Positions 1-8,204 of a DNA stretch of 55,310 nt are shown piece by piece. The translations under genes and the position numbers were made by a program. Numbering within the stretch: the stretch's first letter is position 1; each line of letters begins with the position of its first letter. The notes under the pieces are model-generated. The model saw only the letters and a program-made list of their open reading frames with translations. It ran no database searches and was not told the DNA's origin. Source of the stretch: RGIG4079 sp045596365 (GTDB lineage: Bacteria > Bacteroidota > Bacteroidia > Bacteroidales > Muribaculaceae); contig JAZOCE010000004.1 in the NCBI GenBank assembly GCA_045596365.1, positions 1 through 55,310 on the forward strand, given 5' to 3'.

Positions 1-1
1 A

Positions 2-313
2 CGCGTATGCTACTATCTATCAGGCGTAGGATGTTATGTATGTAACCTTGATGGGTCAAACCCTGTTTACCTTGGCAAAGTTCGTGCAGCACAATGGTAT
101 GACAACGCAACAGTTGTAGGTATGAACGATATCGACAATGGAGAAGTAGTAACATCATCAAAAATCGTAGCCGCTTCAGCTGATGGAAAATTGGGACAAA
201 ACTTGACAGCAGATGCGTCAATGGGTATGTACCCAACCGTATCACGCGACGGAGCAAAGATTGCTTACAGCACACCCAATGGTGAACTATACATTATAAA
301 CATAGCTAAATAA
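2..313 (+). CDS. C-terminal end of a WD40-like/PD40 beta-propeller protein (5' partial)
   Basis: The frame is open from the first bases of the window and ends at TAA 311-313, so only the last 103 residues are visible. The final stretch, with TVSRDGAKIAYSTPNGELYIIN, is the classic WD40-like (PD40/TolB-type) blade signature of a beta-propeller, where a Ser-x-Asp-Gly turn precedes a strand reading IAY. Upstream residues (GCYVCNLDGSNPVYLGKV) look like another blade. An internal ATG at 122 exists but the frame continues upstream without a stop, so it is not the real start. The gene is only 11 nt from the following amidase gene and is probably co-transcribed with it. Its substrate or partner cannot be told from this fragment. 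Confidence 0.8.
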   Translation, partial: RVCYYLSGVGCYVCNLDGSNPVYLGKVRAAQWYDNATVVGMNDIDNGEVVTSSKIVAASADGKLGQNLTADASMGMYPTVSRDGAKIAYSTPNGELYIINIAK

Positions 314-324
314 GACAAAGCGTT

Positions 325-3300
325 ATGAAACTAAGAAAATTATTTCTCGCAGCAGGATTAGCGCTTGTAGCTGCAGGCGCAACTGCACAAGTAAATGTTG
401 AAGATATTCGCATCTATATCAATCCGGGGCACGGCTCTTGGGGACCTAACAACCGCCACATGGCAACTATCGGTCATGATCCCATCAGTTCAGAAGATCC
501 TGATACTACTGACTTCTATGAGTCAAATACCAATCTTGAAAAGGGTCTTGCTCTATTCTATCGATTGAAAGATTATGGATTTAAACATGATGGAGTAAAC
601 AATGCACTCGATTTAACTCAAAACCTTGTTATGAGTCGTATTGCTACAGGGCCATATCCTTATAGCAATGTAAAAGATGAAACTCTTGGTTATATTCCTG
701 ATGATCAAAATAATGCATATAACCGTAAACTTTCGGAAATTGCTGCTGAGGTAGAAGCAAACAACTTTGATATGTTTATCTCTATTCACTCAAATGCGAC
801 AGACGAAGGTTCTACAACCAACTATTTGGCATATTACTATCGTACAAACTATGGAGCTGATGCAAACACATGTATCTCTATGTGTGAAAAATCGTGGAAT
901 CATCGCATTCTTGATCGTCATACTCAATGGTCTCACTATGATTTCCAACTTCCGTCATCTTCATATCATACGGTATTGACAGGTAACTATGCCGTTCTTG
1001 CTCACTCTGTTAATGGGTATTTGGTAGAAGGTTATTTCCACACTTACCAACCTGCTCGTCATCGTGGTATGAACTTTGATGTTGACAGAGTAGAAGGTTT
1101 GGCTTATGCTCGCGGTGTTGCTGACTATTTTGGCATTGAAAAAGAAAGCACTGGTGAAATCTATGGTATCGTGCGCGATGCTCAACAAAAATTCACTCAC
1201 GATCTTTATACTCCAAAGGCTTTGACTGCTGATGTTTATATGCCTCTTAACGGAGTTGAAGTAACTCTTAAACAAGGAGATAATGCAATTGCTACATATA
1301 CTACTGACGTAAACTATAACGGTGCATTTGTATTCAAAGATCTTCAACCGGGTGAATACACCGTTGAGTTCTCTCATCCTGATTACAAGGCCGATACTAC
1401 ATATACATGGAATGTTGACCGTCCTACAAAGGATAATGCTCCTATTGTTGTAACTGTTGAAGCTGCAAAAACAGCTTATCCTATTGCTTTCATTGAAAGC
1501 AAATCTTATGTTCCTCCTACAAAAGTCTATGTAAACTATCCCGACTCTACTGCAGGTAAAGCAGGCTTTGAATTGGCGAAATATTATGAAGTTAAAGGCA
1601 CAGCATATGACCTTCTTGCAGAACAATTAACCGGTAAGACAGTTCGTCGTCAAATTATCCGCGAAGACCGTCTTTATGTTCTCGCTCTTGATGAAGCCAA
1701 TGAGCCTTATATCTATCTTGCTGACATTGCTACAGGTACTGTAACAGAACTTGACAAAGCGGCTGTTACTCTTGGAGCTAATCAACAAATAAAACTTTCT
1801 GATATTGCTCTTACTGCCGATCATGTATTGGTGGGCTGTAGCTTTGGTAAAAACCATTATAGTGATGCAATAGCAACAGAAGATGGGGAAACTCGTGGCG
1901 AAATTCAATTCTACAAGTGGACACAAAATGAAACTACCAAACTCCCTGAAACTTGTGAGAAATGGTTTACTTCTAACCACTCTGCCAACTTTAATCGTGC
2001 ACTTGCAGGTAAGACAATTGCTTATTCTGGAACTCTTGAAAGCGGAGCCGTGATGACAACAATGAACTCAGCAGGAGTAAATTCAATGCGTGTTGACCTA
2101 TTCCCAATTACTGAAGGTGTAGGTGATGGTACAATATTCAGCTATAACAAATGTGGTTCATTTGGTAAAAACGTTCTTGGAGATGACTATGAGTTGATGG
2201 TTTCTCCTCTTGCAGAAAATGGAAATGTAAGAACTTATGTTATAGATGGTTCATTGACAAATGCATCAGAATTTGAGATGGTTGATGGAGCTAACGAAGT
2301 AACAATTAAAGGAGCTAACGCTCTTGTGAATGTTAAATCAAATGGTGCTAACTATTTCAAATATGCAGGTCGTTCATTGATGGTTGCTCCTAAGGTTAAT
2401 GCCGATGGTAAAGTTGAAGGTATTCACTTGTTTGATATTACTGATGGTTTCTCTAACGCAGTTGAAATCACTCTTGATGGCGCTACTATCGAGCCTGTTG
2501 AATATACCTATGCTTCAGCTCATGGTGAACTTGCGATAACTACTAACACTGCCGATGTTACTACAGATGCCGACATCGAATTGTTCCTTGTTGTTGATGG
2601 TAAAGTAACTAAATTCAATGTTGGGGACTTTTATGTAAGTGCAAGTCTTGCTAAAAATAGTATCACAGGTACAGCTAATCCATATGCATTCGCATTGAAG
2701 AGCGAAGTTGCTGATAATAAACTTAATATCAGCTATTCATTGAACGCTGACGCTACTGATGTAAATATTATCGTTAAGAATGCTGCCGGTGAAGAAGTTG
2801 CTACTTCTGCTGAAGGTGCTAAGGCAAAAGGTGCTTATACTGCTGAAATCGATATTACTGAATTTGAAGATGGCGACTACACTTGGGAAATTGAGGTTGC
2901 TGGTGCTGAAAAAGCAACAATCGAACGCTTCTCAACAGTAAGTTTCTATCACCCATCAGGTCTTGATATTGACAATAATCCTGAAAATGCTTCGTTCGGT
3001 ACATTGTTCGTAACTGAAGGTTACAACCGCGGTCAAACATCAGGCTATATAAGTGCTCATGCCGATGGTAGCTATGGTGGCGGTCTTTATATCTTTGATG
3101 CTGCCGGAAACCAAATCCTAAATAAAGATGGAGCAGCTCGTTTCTATCCATCATGGTTGACAAACCAAGATCGTAATTTCGGTTCTACAACAGCAAAAAC
3201 TATTGGAGCTGACTTTTGTCGTGTAGCTATTGCTGAAGATGGTCGCATCTTTGTTAACCGTTACAATTTCGATGGCGATTATTTCCTTGTAGCTGAAAAT

Positions 3301-4173
3301 CTTGAACAACTTGTTACTACCGGTGAATTTACATCACTTCTTGCCGGTAAGACTATGACAGATGGAATTTACTATGAAGGAGCAGAATACCTTGCAGGTC
3401 CCGCTCAAGGATTTGACGTATATGGTTCAGGTGAAAATCTTAAACTTATTGCAATTTCACGTGTTGATAAGACTGTAGATGCTACTTATGACGAAAACCA
3501 CGCTGTAGAATATGCTCTTGGAACTGCTACAGCTCTTCCTGTCCCTTCAACTTATACTCCACTTGATAAGAAATACACTATTTCTTACGACCGCAAGTCT
3601 AATTTGCAGTATGATAATCAAGGTGGTGTGTGGTATATCCAATATCGTAGTACTCCTTCTGAAGAGCAACCTGCTCTCGTCTATATTGATGCTAATGGTG
3701 TAATTCAATATTTTGAAGGTACAGGTGGAAATGCTCGTTACCAAGGTGCTCTATCTGTAGCTCCTGACGGAAATCGCATTGTGGCATCTACTGCAAGTGG
3801 CGTTGCATCGGTTTACAAAGTTGTTCGTGAAGAAAGTGGTAAAGTTACTTTGAACGAAGAATATCGTTTGACTCACAATATGGGTGGAAGTCTTTATGCT
3901 GCTGCTTGGGATGCTGCAGGTAACTTCTTCTTAGGAAATGCTTCTAATGAAGTTGTTCAAGGTTACTCTCTTCCACGTGCTGAAGCATTCACAACTAAGG
4001 CAGCTGCTAAATATAGCTTCACTGTTGGAACGTCATCTGTTATTGACATTGAAGTAAATGAAGAAGCTCCTGCTGAATACTACAACCTACAAGGTGTAAA
4101 AGTAGAAAATCCATCTAATGGTATCTACATCGTGAAACGCGGCAACAAAGTAACAAAACAATACATCAAGTAA
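325..4173 (+). CDS. Secreted N-acetylmuramoyl-L-alanine amidase with T9SS sorting domain
   Basis: 1282-residue exported protein. Residues 1-21 are a signal peptide ending AGATAQ. Residues 28-275 form an Amidase_3 zinc amidase domain that would cut the MurNAc-L-Ala bond of peptidoglycan. Zinc ligands fit H36 (NPGHG), E66 (FYESN) and H155 (ISIHSNA), and E235 (LVEGYFH) is the likely catalytic glutamate. Residues about 277-375 resemble a carboxypeptidase-regulatory-like beta-sandwich (GVEVTLKQG, YNGAFVFKDLQPGEYTVEF). A long non-catalytic, probably beta-propeller region follows, and the last 35 residues (YYNLQGVKVENPSNGIYIVKRG) are a type A T9SS sorting signal, so secretion or surface anchoring is expected. 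The long region resembles that of the phosphodiesterase at 28290-31325 (LTADHVLVGC, FYKW). All named catalytic residues are present. Whether it acts on own or foreign peptidoglycan is unknown. Confidence 0.88.
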   Translation: MKLRKLFLAAGLALVAAGATAQVNVEDIRIYINPGHGSWGPNNRHMATIGHDPISSEDPDTTDFYESNTNLEKGLALFYRLKDYGFKHDGVNNALDLTQNLVMSRIATGPYPYSNVKDETLGYIPDDQNNAYNRKLSEIAAEVEANNFDMFISIHSNATDEGSTTNYLAYYYRTNYGADANTCISMCEKSWNHRILDRHTQWSHYDFQLPSSSYHTVLTGNYAVLAHSVNGYLVEGYFHTYQPARHRGMNFDVDRVEGLAYARGVADYFGIEKESTGEIYGIVRDAQQKFTHDLYTPKALTADVYMPLNGVEVTLKQGDNAIATYTTDVNYNGAFVFKDLQPGEYTVEFSHPDYKADTTYTWNVDRPTKDNAPIVVTVEAAKTAYPIAFIESKSYVPPTKVYVNYPDSTAGKAGFELAKYYEVKGTAYDLLAEQLTGKTVRRQIIREDRLYVLALDEANEPYIYLADIATGTVTELDKAAVTLGANQQIKLSDIALTADHVLVGCSFGKNHYSDAIATEDGETRGEIQFYKWTQNETTKLPETCEKWFTSNHSANFNRALAGKTIAYSGTLESGAVMTTMNSAGVNSMRVDLFPITEGVGDGTIFSYNKCGSFGKNVLGDDYELMVSPLAENGNVRTYVIDGSLTNASEFEMVDGANEVTIKGANALVNVKSNGANYFKYAGRSLMVAPKVNADGKVEGIHLFDITDGFSNAVEITLDGATIEPVEYTYASAHGELAITTNTADVTTDADIELFLVVDGKVTKFNVGDFYVSASLAKNSITGTANPYAFALKSEVADNKLNISYSLNADATDVNIIVKNAAGEEVATSAEGAKAKGAYTAEIDITEFEDGDYTWEIEVAGAEKATIERFSTVSFYHPSGLDIDNNPENASFGTLFVTEGYNRGQTSGYISAHADGSYGGGLYIFDAAGNQILNKDGAARFYPSWLTNQDRNFGSTTAKTIGADFCRVAIAEDGRIFVNRYNFDGDYFLVAENLEQLVTTGEFTSLLAGKTMTDGIYYEGAEYLAGPAQGFDVYGSGENLKLIAISRVDKTVDATYDENHAVEYALGTATALPVPSTYTPLDKKYTISYDRKSNLQYDNQGGVWYIQYRSTPSEEQPALVYIDANGVIQYFEGTGGNARYQGALSVAPDGNRIVASTASGVASVYKVVREESGKVTLNEEYRLTHNMGGSLYAAAWDAAGNFFLGNASNEVVQGYSLPRAEAFTTKAAAKYSFTVGTSSVIDIEVNEEAPAEYYNLQGVKVENPSNGIYIVKRGNKVTKQYIK

Positions 4174-4210
4174 GTTGAAAGTTGAAAATTGAAAGTTGAG
4201 AGTTGAAAAG
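4174..4210 (+). repeat. GTTGAAA short tandem repeat, left copy
   Basis: Directly after the amidase stop codon the sequence is a degenerate tandem of GTTGAAA units (GTTGAAAGTTGAAAATTG, then more units to 4210). A reverse-complement copy lies at 4526-4545, so the two copies form an inverted pair around about 315 bp. Confidence 0.75.
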
Positions 4211-4229
4211 ATTCTCAATCCCTAATAAA

Positions 4230-4260
4230 ACAAGCCCCATGCGATGAGCGTGGGGCTTGT
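4230..4260. terminator. Bidirectional Rho-independent terminator
   Basis: Perfect 10-bp stem ACAAGCCCCA (4230-4239) / TGGGGCTTGT (4251-4260) with an 11-nt loop, flanked by CATTTT on the right and an A-rich run on the left. It sits between the convergent amidase gene and the minus-strand phage-like cassette and can stop transcription from both sides. Confidence 0.85.
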
Positions 4261-4299
4261 CATTTTAAACGAAAGTAAAGAGTAAAGAGGAAAAAGGAG

Positions 4300-4525
4300 A
4301 GAGGAAAAAGAGACTGAAAGGCTATATTTGAATAGACGTGGGGGTTGTTTCCACGGGGTGTGATACGCAAATGAATGCGTGGGAAACACGCTATTTGGTT
4401 GATATCCTTGCGGGCTTTTATTGGCATAGTAGCGTCTTTCCGACGCTTATTGCCGGTGGCTCGCATCCGGTGGTGGCGCTTCGCTTACCACCGGCTATTC
4501 AGATTTAGCCTTTCAGGCTCTCTCC
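4300..4525. repeat. Structured intergenic repeat element (several hairpins, G+C rich)
   Basis: This non-coding stretch carries at least three stem-loops. They are AGCGTC (4431-4436)/GACGCT (4442-4447), CCGGTGGT (4467-4474)/ACCACCGG (4487-4494) competing with GCCGGTGG (4452-4459), and AGCCT (4507-4511)/AGGCT (4515-4519). Its composition and stacked short palindromes resemble the repetitive extragenic elements scattered in Bacteroidales genomes; that recognition is from memory and copy number cannot be checked here. A short open frame on the plus strand (4375-4632) runs through the hairpins and is rejected as a gene. Confidence 0.5.
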
Positions 4526-4545
4526 TCTTTCAACTTTCAACTATC
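4526..4545 (-). repeat. GTTGAAA short repeat, right (inverted) copy
   Basis: CTTTCAACTTTCAAC on the plus strand is the reverse complement of the GTTGAAAGTTGAAAG units at 4174. It supplies the last codons and TGA stop of the portal-like gene read on the minus strand (residues VES then TGA are encoded by GTTGAAAGTTGA). Confidence 0.7.
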
Positions 4546-5951
4546 ATTTTGTCTCGCATGTTGCGAAATGAGGCGAATGTTTCAAAGATATCGGTTAAGG
4601 CTATTGATGCGTTGCGAGCTTCGGTCTCATAGAGGGTTGCCGATGTGCCGGCAGAGACGTTGCGCCCCTGAAATGCTTTGCTCACCCCCGAAATATCCTC
4701 AAAGAGTTTCATTTCGAGGTTTAGCAGTTCATATGCTCCGATATTGGTGCCATTGGTAGTGAGTTGAACAGGAGCAGGCTCTCCGGGACGAGGATGGTAG
4801 GGTATAATCCCATTGCAAGAAGACCATCGTTGCCCTATTTCTTCCCATGTTATTGCTCCGGGGCGTTGATTATCAGGAAATAGAAGAGCCCCTTTGGCTG
4901 ATGTGCTCATGATGTGGTCAATGAGTGTGATGAGGCGATTGACATATCGCTGTTGGTCTATCACATCTTCAACAAAGGAATGTACCTCGCCATCAGTCAA
5001 GGGGTAAAATTTTGCTACAAACGGATGCGAGCCGTGAGAGTAGGGAGAATCCATCTCATCAAGGATATCTCCATTGGGAGCGAGAAAGCGACAATGCCAT
5101 CGCGCTTTTATCTCCCATCGAGTCTCAATGGGCGGTTGAGAGGCTTTCTGACGGCATTTGTTCTCCTTAATGATTGATGACTCGTCATCGGGGGGAATGG
5201 CGAAATATTCCCCCTTCATAGTGTCGTGGCAACGTATCAGTTCATGACTTTCGAGAGTCCACACCTCTATCACGCGACAGCGGTCGCCGTCGGCACGAAA
5301 GAAATCGGGTCCGCAGTTAATAGAAGCCCCAAGAATATCAGACAATACCCCCTCGGAGCTGTTACGCTCGGCATAGGTTTCTCGCAGTTGACGTGCGCGA
5401 GTGCGTGAGCCATGTGAGTAACGCATGATAACCTCGGTCATGCTCATATCGTGGAGCATGCCTATTAGTTCAATATCCCATCCGCGAGGATCCGTCATCT
5501 TGTTGACAAAGAAACGTGCCGGGTTTACGTTGTCAATCCATATTCCCTCACCTTGCAGACGGTTCTCGTTAACGATGCGCTGTATTACGCACCCCGATAT
5601 TAGAAATTCTTCAAGTGCACGACTATCAATCTCTTCAATGAGATTGTTGTCATGAATTGCTTTTAATGGTGTGTTATTGCGATGAGGATTATTCTTTAGA
5701 TTGTCTCGAAACCGCCCGACAATGCTTTTTACCAATTGACGAATTAGATTATTAGTCAGTGGCTTTTTCCCGCAAGAGGCAGCAAATTCCCCCTCGGTAA
5801 CAGTGTTCCCATTGTTGTCAATCACAGGATCGTTCCATTGTTGTCCATAGGTGTATTGCTTATATCGTTGACGACGAGAACGCAGGTCGGCACCGGCACC
5901 CCATGCTTTATGAGCAGCAATCAAGATATTGGAAGCTTTGTTGTTTTTCAT
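4530..5951 (-). CDS. P22-like phage portal protein, orphan and probably C-terminally truncated
   Basis: 473 residues. The C-terminal half has the portal signature of a helix-rich core with SFVEDVIDQQRYVNRLITLI followed by a DHIMSTSAKGALLF segment, and a late GVSKAFQGRN segment. This resembles the P22-type portal family, the ring at the capsid vertex through which DNA passes. P22 family portals are usually longer (P22 itself about 725 residues). Here the last residues MIVES come from an intergenic GTTGAAA repeat, suggesting lost original C-terminal sequence. The gene starts 2 nt after the preceding minus-strand gene, so it is the last gene of a four-gene operon. No terminase lies downstream. 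Sampled base composition is near 50% G+C, above its neighbours. Portal identity is fairly sure; retained function is not. Confidence 0.72.
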   Translation of the reverse strand: MKNNKASNILIAAHKAWGAGADLRSRRQRYKQYTYGQQWNDPVIDNNGNTVTEGEFAASCGKKPLTNNLIRQLVKSIVGRFRDNLKNNPHRNNTPLKAIHDNNLIEEIDSRALEEFLISGCVIQRIVNENRLQGEGIWIDNVNPARFFVNKMTDPRGWDIELIGMLHDMSMTEVIMRYSHGSRTRARQLRETYAERNSSEGVLSDILGASINCGPDFFRADGDRCRVIEVWTLESHELIRCHDTMKGEYFAIPPDDESSIIKENKCRQKASQPPIETRWEIKARWHCRFLAPNGDILDEMDSPYSHGSHPFVAKFYPLTDGEVHSFVEDVIDQQRYVNRLITLIDHIMSTSAKGALLFPDNQRPGAITWEEIGQRWSSCNGIIPYHPRPGEPAPVQLTTNGTNIGAYELLNLEMKLFEDISGVSKAFQGRNVSAGTSATLYETEARNASIALTDIFETFASFRNMRDKMIVES

Positions 5952-5953
5952 AG

Positions 5954-6487
5954 TTAAGAGAATTTAGGTATTAGCGACAGAGCCGCTTCATCAAGTTCGT
6001 AAAACCCATCATCAGGCTCCATTATGCATAGCATGTGAGAGATATTGAAATTATTGGAGCCTGCATATATGATGACGCGGTCATGATGCACTATGGCAAC
6101 AGGAGCAATAGAGCCTGAACGACTGAAAGGATTTAGCTGGCACATTGCCAATGGCGAGTCGGCGGCAACGATTTCTACCGGATTATCGCAACAGTCAATA
6201 GAAAGTTGTATTACTCGTCGGCATCCTTGTGGGAGAGTGATTATTGCCGACTGGTCGTTATTTCTTGAAACAGAAACGTTAGATGTGATATCGGTGAGCA
6301 TGAGCAGATGCGCAGGTGCTGTGTCAAGCAGATTGAGATACCAATCCCGCATCTCCATTTTCAAAAATGTGTCAATGTCGATGCCATCGATGCGCTCAAT
6401 CGTGCAGTCGGAGCGCAAAGGCTCCAACGCACGACGCATGCGCCATTGAGAAAGCATCTCATCGGTGCTTAGTCTCAGTTTCATCAT
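5954..6487 (-). CDS. Unknown protein between capsid and portal genes (possible head-completion/adaptor protein)
   Basis: 177 residues starting MMKLRLSTDEML. The frame stays open further upstream into the capsid gene, but the start at 6487 is preferred. Its ATG overlaps the TGA of the capsid gene by one base (TGATGATG), a normal coupling arrangement; ATG 6484 is equally possible. No signal peptide or membrane segment is seen. The N-terminus is helical and the rest is probably mostly beta (VSVSRNNDQSAIITLPQGCRRVIQLSI). I do not recognise the family. Its place between major capsid and portal genes, and its size, would suit a head-tail adaptor or stopper, but that is positional inference only. 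Confidence 0.7.
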   Translation of the reverse strand: MMKLRLSTDEMLSQWRMRRALEPLRSDCTIERIDGIDIDTFLKMEMRDWYLNLLDTAPAHLLMLTDITSNVSVSRNNDQSAIITLPQGCRRVIQLSIDCCDNPVEIVAADSPLAMCQLNPFSRSGSIAPVAIVHHDRVIIYAGSNNFNISHMLCIMEPDDGFYELDEAALSLIPKFS

Positions 6488-7764
6488 CAAGCAGTTTTTG
6501 CAATTACTCTCATGTGGGCTTGCGGATAACGCAACACAAGACAGCTTGCCTCGGTGATGACAATGGCATCGGTGTTTCGCACACTGCTTTTCTTGAGGTC
6601 GAGCAACTCTGTGCGGAACGGAACATGACAATATTTTGTCAAATACTCAGGGTCGAGGACAAAGCCGTCATTGTAGTGCCCGCATTGGTCGAAAATCTCG
6701 GAGTGCAACACATAGAGTGTTCCAAATTTTGTGCGCAATTCATTGAAATCAATACCCCATTTGGTTATGGTATCACCGGCAGTAATAACCTTGTTGTATT
6801 CCATTTTATTGATACTCTCGATCAGACCTGTTCCGCCGATGAGGATTTTGCGAGAGGAGCCGGCATTGGCTGTAAAGGCATCGCGAGAGAGAGCGACAAG
6901 CGCATTTGAGTCAAACTTGCCGATAGTGTAGGAGTGTTGACGTCCGGCTTGATTCCAGATGCCACCGGTCAATAGTACCTCATTGCGTTTGTTGGCATCA
7001 TAAACACGACATTTTGTGCCAAAGAGGAAATTTTTCTCCATGCCGAGTCGCATGTCGATGATTGCTACCTCTTCTTGGTCGGAGAAGGTCCACCCCACCT
7101 CTTTGTTGGCAATTTTTTGGAATGTCGATTGCTCGACTTGAGCTTTAAAGATTTGGCAATAATTGCGACTCTTGGTGGGGAGTGCTTCAAATTGAGCAGT
7201 TTGCACATCAAGTTCTGCGGCAGCACGTCCCATTCTCACTAATTGCGCGCCTTGAGGAATAGATGGCACACAATTTGGCTCTCCTTCAACTCGCTTGCCA
7301 TTTGCCGCAATTACACATAACCCTCCGCTTTCAGGCTTTGATACGACATATAATACCAATGCTCCCATTTGAGTTGTGCCATCACTTTCGTATCCTGATA
7401 TTTCGGGAACAAGGATTGTTTCCGATGGCTCAAACATCGAGTCATTTTCGGTAAAAATAGTGGCAATGGGATAACCACCGGCACCACTTGTACCCTCTTC
7501 CTCATAATCAACTTTTAGGAGAGTGTCTGTCGGTTTAGTATCAACAGAGTAGTAATCGACAATCATACTTCCACACAATCTCGCTCCTGCCCATCTTGAA
7601 AGTTGATCGATGGGAGTTGACATGGGGCGTATTTTCACGATGCGGTCATCAATCTCGTTACGCAAGAGTGAAGGTGAAGCCTCGTTAGTTAGTTCGGTAG
7701 TTAAAGGTCCTGCTACAACATGTTTTCCTCCTGTTGTTCCTGTGATAATTGTTGCTTCATTCAT
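6487..7764 (-). CDS. Major capsid protein-like (SU10/DUF5309-type, HK97-fold), orphan
   Basis: 425 residues beginning MNEATIITGTTGGKHVV. The region NEIDDRIVKIRPMSTPIDQL (about residues 36-55) and the following YYSVDTKPTDT resemble the SU10-type major capsid protein family (DUF5309). Phage SU10 is tailed, so an HK97-like shell protein is expected. The length fits a capsid protein. The remainder (EVGWTFSDQEEVAIIDMRLGMEKNFLFG and FGTLYVLHSEIFDQCG) is also typical in spacing of these proteins. The frame is intact with no internal stops and the C-terminus is coupled to the next gene, so it appears to be maintained. It follows a small acidic protein gene after 36 nt. No terminase, tail or lysis genes surround it. 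Family name from memory; a structure prediction would settle it. Confidence 0.65.
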   Translation of the reverse strand: MNEATIITGTTGGKHVVAGPLTTELTNEASPSLLRNEIDDRIVKIRPMSTPIDQLSRWAGARLCGSMIVDYYSVDTKPTDTLLKVDYEEEGTSGAGGYPIATIFTENDSMFEPSETILVPEISGYESDGTTQMGALVLYVVSKPESGGLCVIAANGKRVEGEPNCVPSIPQGAQLVRMGRAAAELDVQTAQFEALPTKSRNYCQIFKAQVEQSTFQKIANKEVGWTFSDQEEVAIIDMRLGMEKNFLFGTKCRVYDANKRNEVLLTGGIWNQAGRQHSYTIGKFDSNALVALSRDAFTANAGSSRKILIGGTGLIESINKMEYNKVITAGDTITKWGIDFNELRTKFGTLYVLHSEIFDQCGHYNDGFVLDPEYLTKYCHVPFRTELLDLKKSSVRNTDAIVITEASCLVLRYPQAHMRVIAKTA

Positions 7765-7800
7765 AGTGTTTAGAATTAAAAAAATAAATAGAGTTGTTAA

Positions 7801-8118
7801 TTAGTCCCACACACTGGGGCGTAGATGATTGAGAATTAGTGGCTGATGTTTTTCTCTCTCAGGGTTGTTGTTCTGTTCTCGCTTTGTTTCCCACAATGAT
7901 GGCGAGCGCATCTCCATGGCTATTTTCTCGTTGCGCCCGCGCAGATATCCTCGCTCTTCGGCTTCGGCAATGAGAGTAGCGATGTCGGGTTGTTGTGTAG
8001 GCACCTCTGTCTGTATAGGGAGTTCGGCAGAGGGAGTTGTTTCGCTCTCGATGGCGATTTCGGGAGTTGATGTTGTCTCAACGTCAGGCTCGTGCGTTTC
8101 CATGATTTCTTCTTCCAT
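7801..8118 (-). CDS. Small acidic protein, first gene of capsid cassette (possible scaffold-like)
   Basis: 105 residues. The N-terminal 50 residues are rich in Glu, Thr, Ser and Pro (MEEEIMETHEPDVETTSTPE) and look disordered. Residues about 53-75 form a charged helix (IATLIAEAEERGYLRGRNEK), and the tail is basic and polar. Low complexity followed by a helix, placed directly upstream of a capsid gene, is what phage scaffolding proteins often look like, though this one is short. A second ATG at residue 6 is possible. A promoter box TAACTTTG lies 31 nt upstream. Without the neighbouring capsid gene I would call it hypothetical. Confidence 0.6.
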   Translation of the reverse strand: MEEEIMETHEPDVETTSTPEIAIESETTPSAELPIQTEVPTQQPDIATLIAEAEERGYLRGRNEKIAMEMRSPSLWETKREQNNNPEREKHQPLILNHLRPSVWD

Positions 8119-8148
8119 AGTATAGCATTGATGTTAATAATTACAATG

Positions 8149-8156
8149 CAAAGTTA
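8149..8156 (-). promoter_or_regulatory. -7 box (TAACTTTG) for the capsid cassette
   Basis: On the minus strand TAACTTTG matches the Bacteroidetes -7 consensus TAnnTTTG, 31 nt before the first cassette gene. I see no clear TTTG at the -33 distance. A hairpin TGCGA/TCGCA (8180-8194), which may end the mnmD transcript, lies just upstream. Confidence 0.5.
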
Positions 8157-8204
8157 TGGATGTAAAATAGTGTAAAATGTGCGATAGTGTCGCAATGCAA
8201 AATT

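Noticed and set aside
961..1626. Long open frame on the minus strand inside the amidase gene
   Set aside because: It has no recognised motif and lies antisense to an intact coding sequence; it is a shadow of that gene.
4375..4632. 85-codon plus-strand frame over the structured repeat
   Set aside because: It translates hairpin arms and part of the antisense of the portal gene; such frames are routinely spurious in these repeats.
6367..6909. Open frame of 180 codons on the plus strand within the capsid cassette
   Set aside because: It crosses the junction of two overlapping minus-strand genes whose coding is well supported, and its translation has no protein-like pattern.
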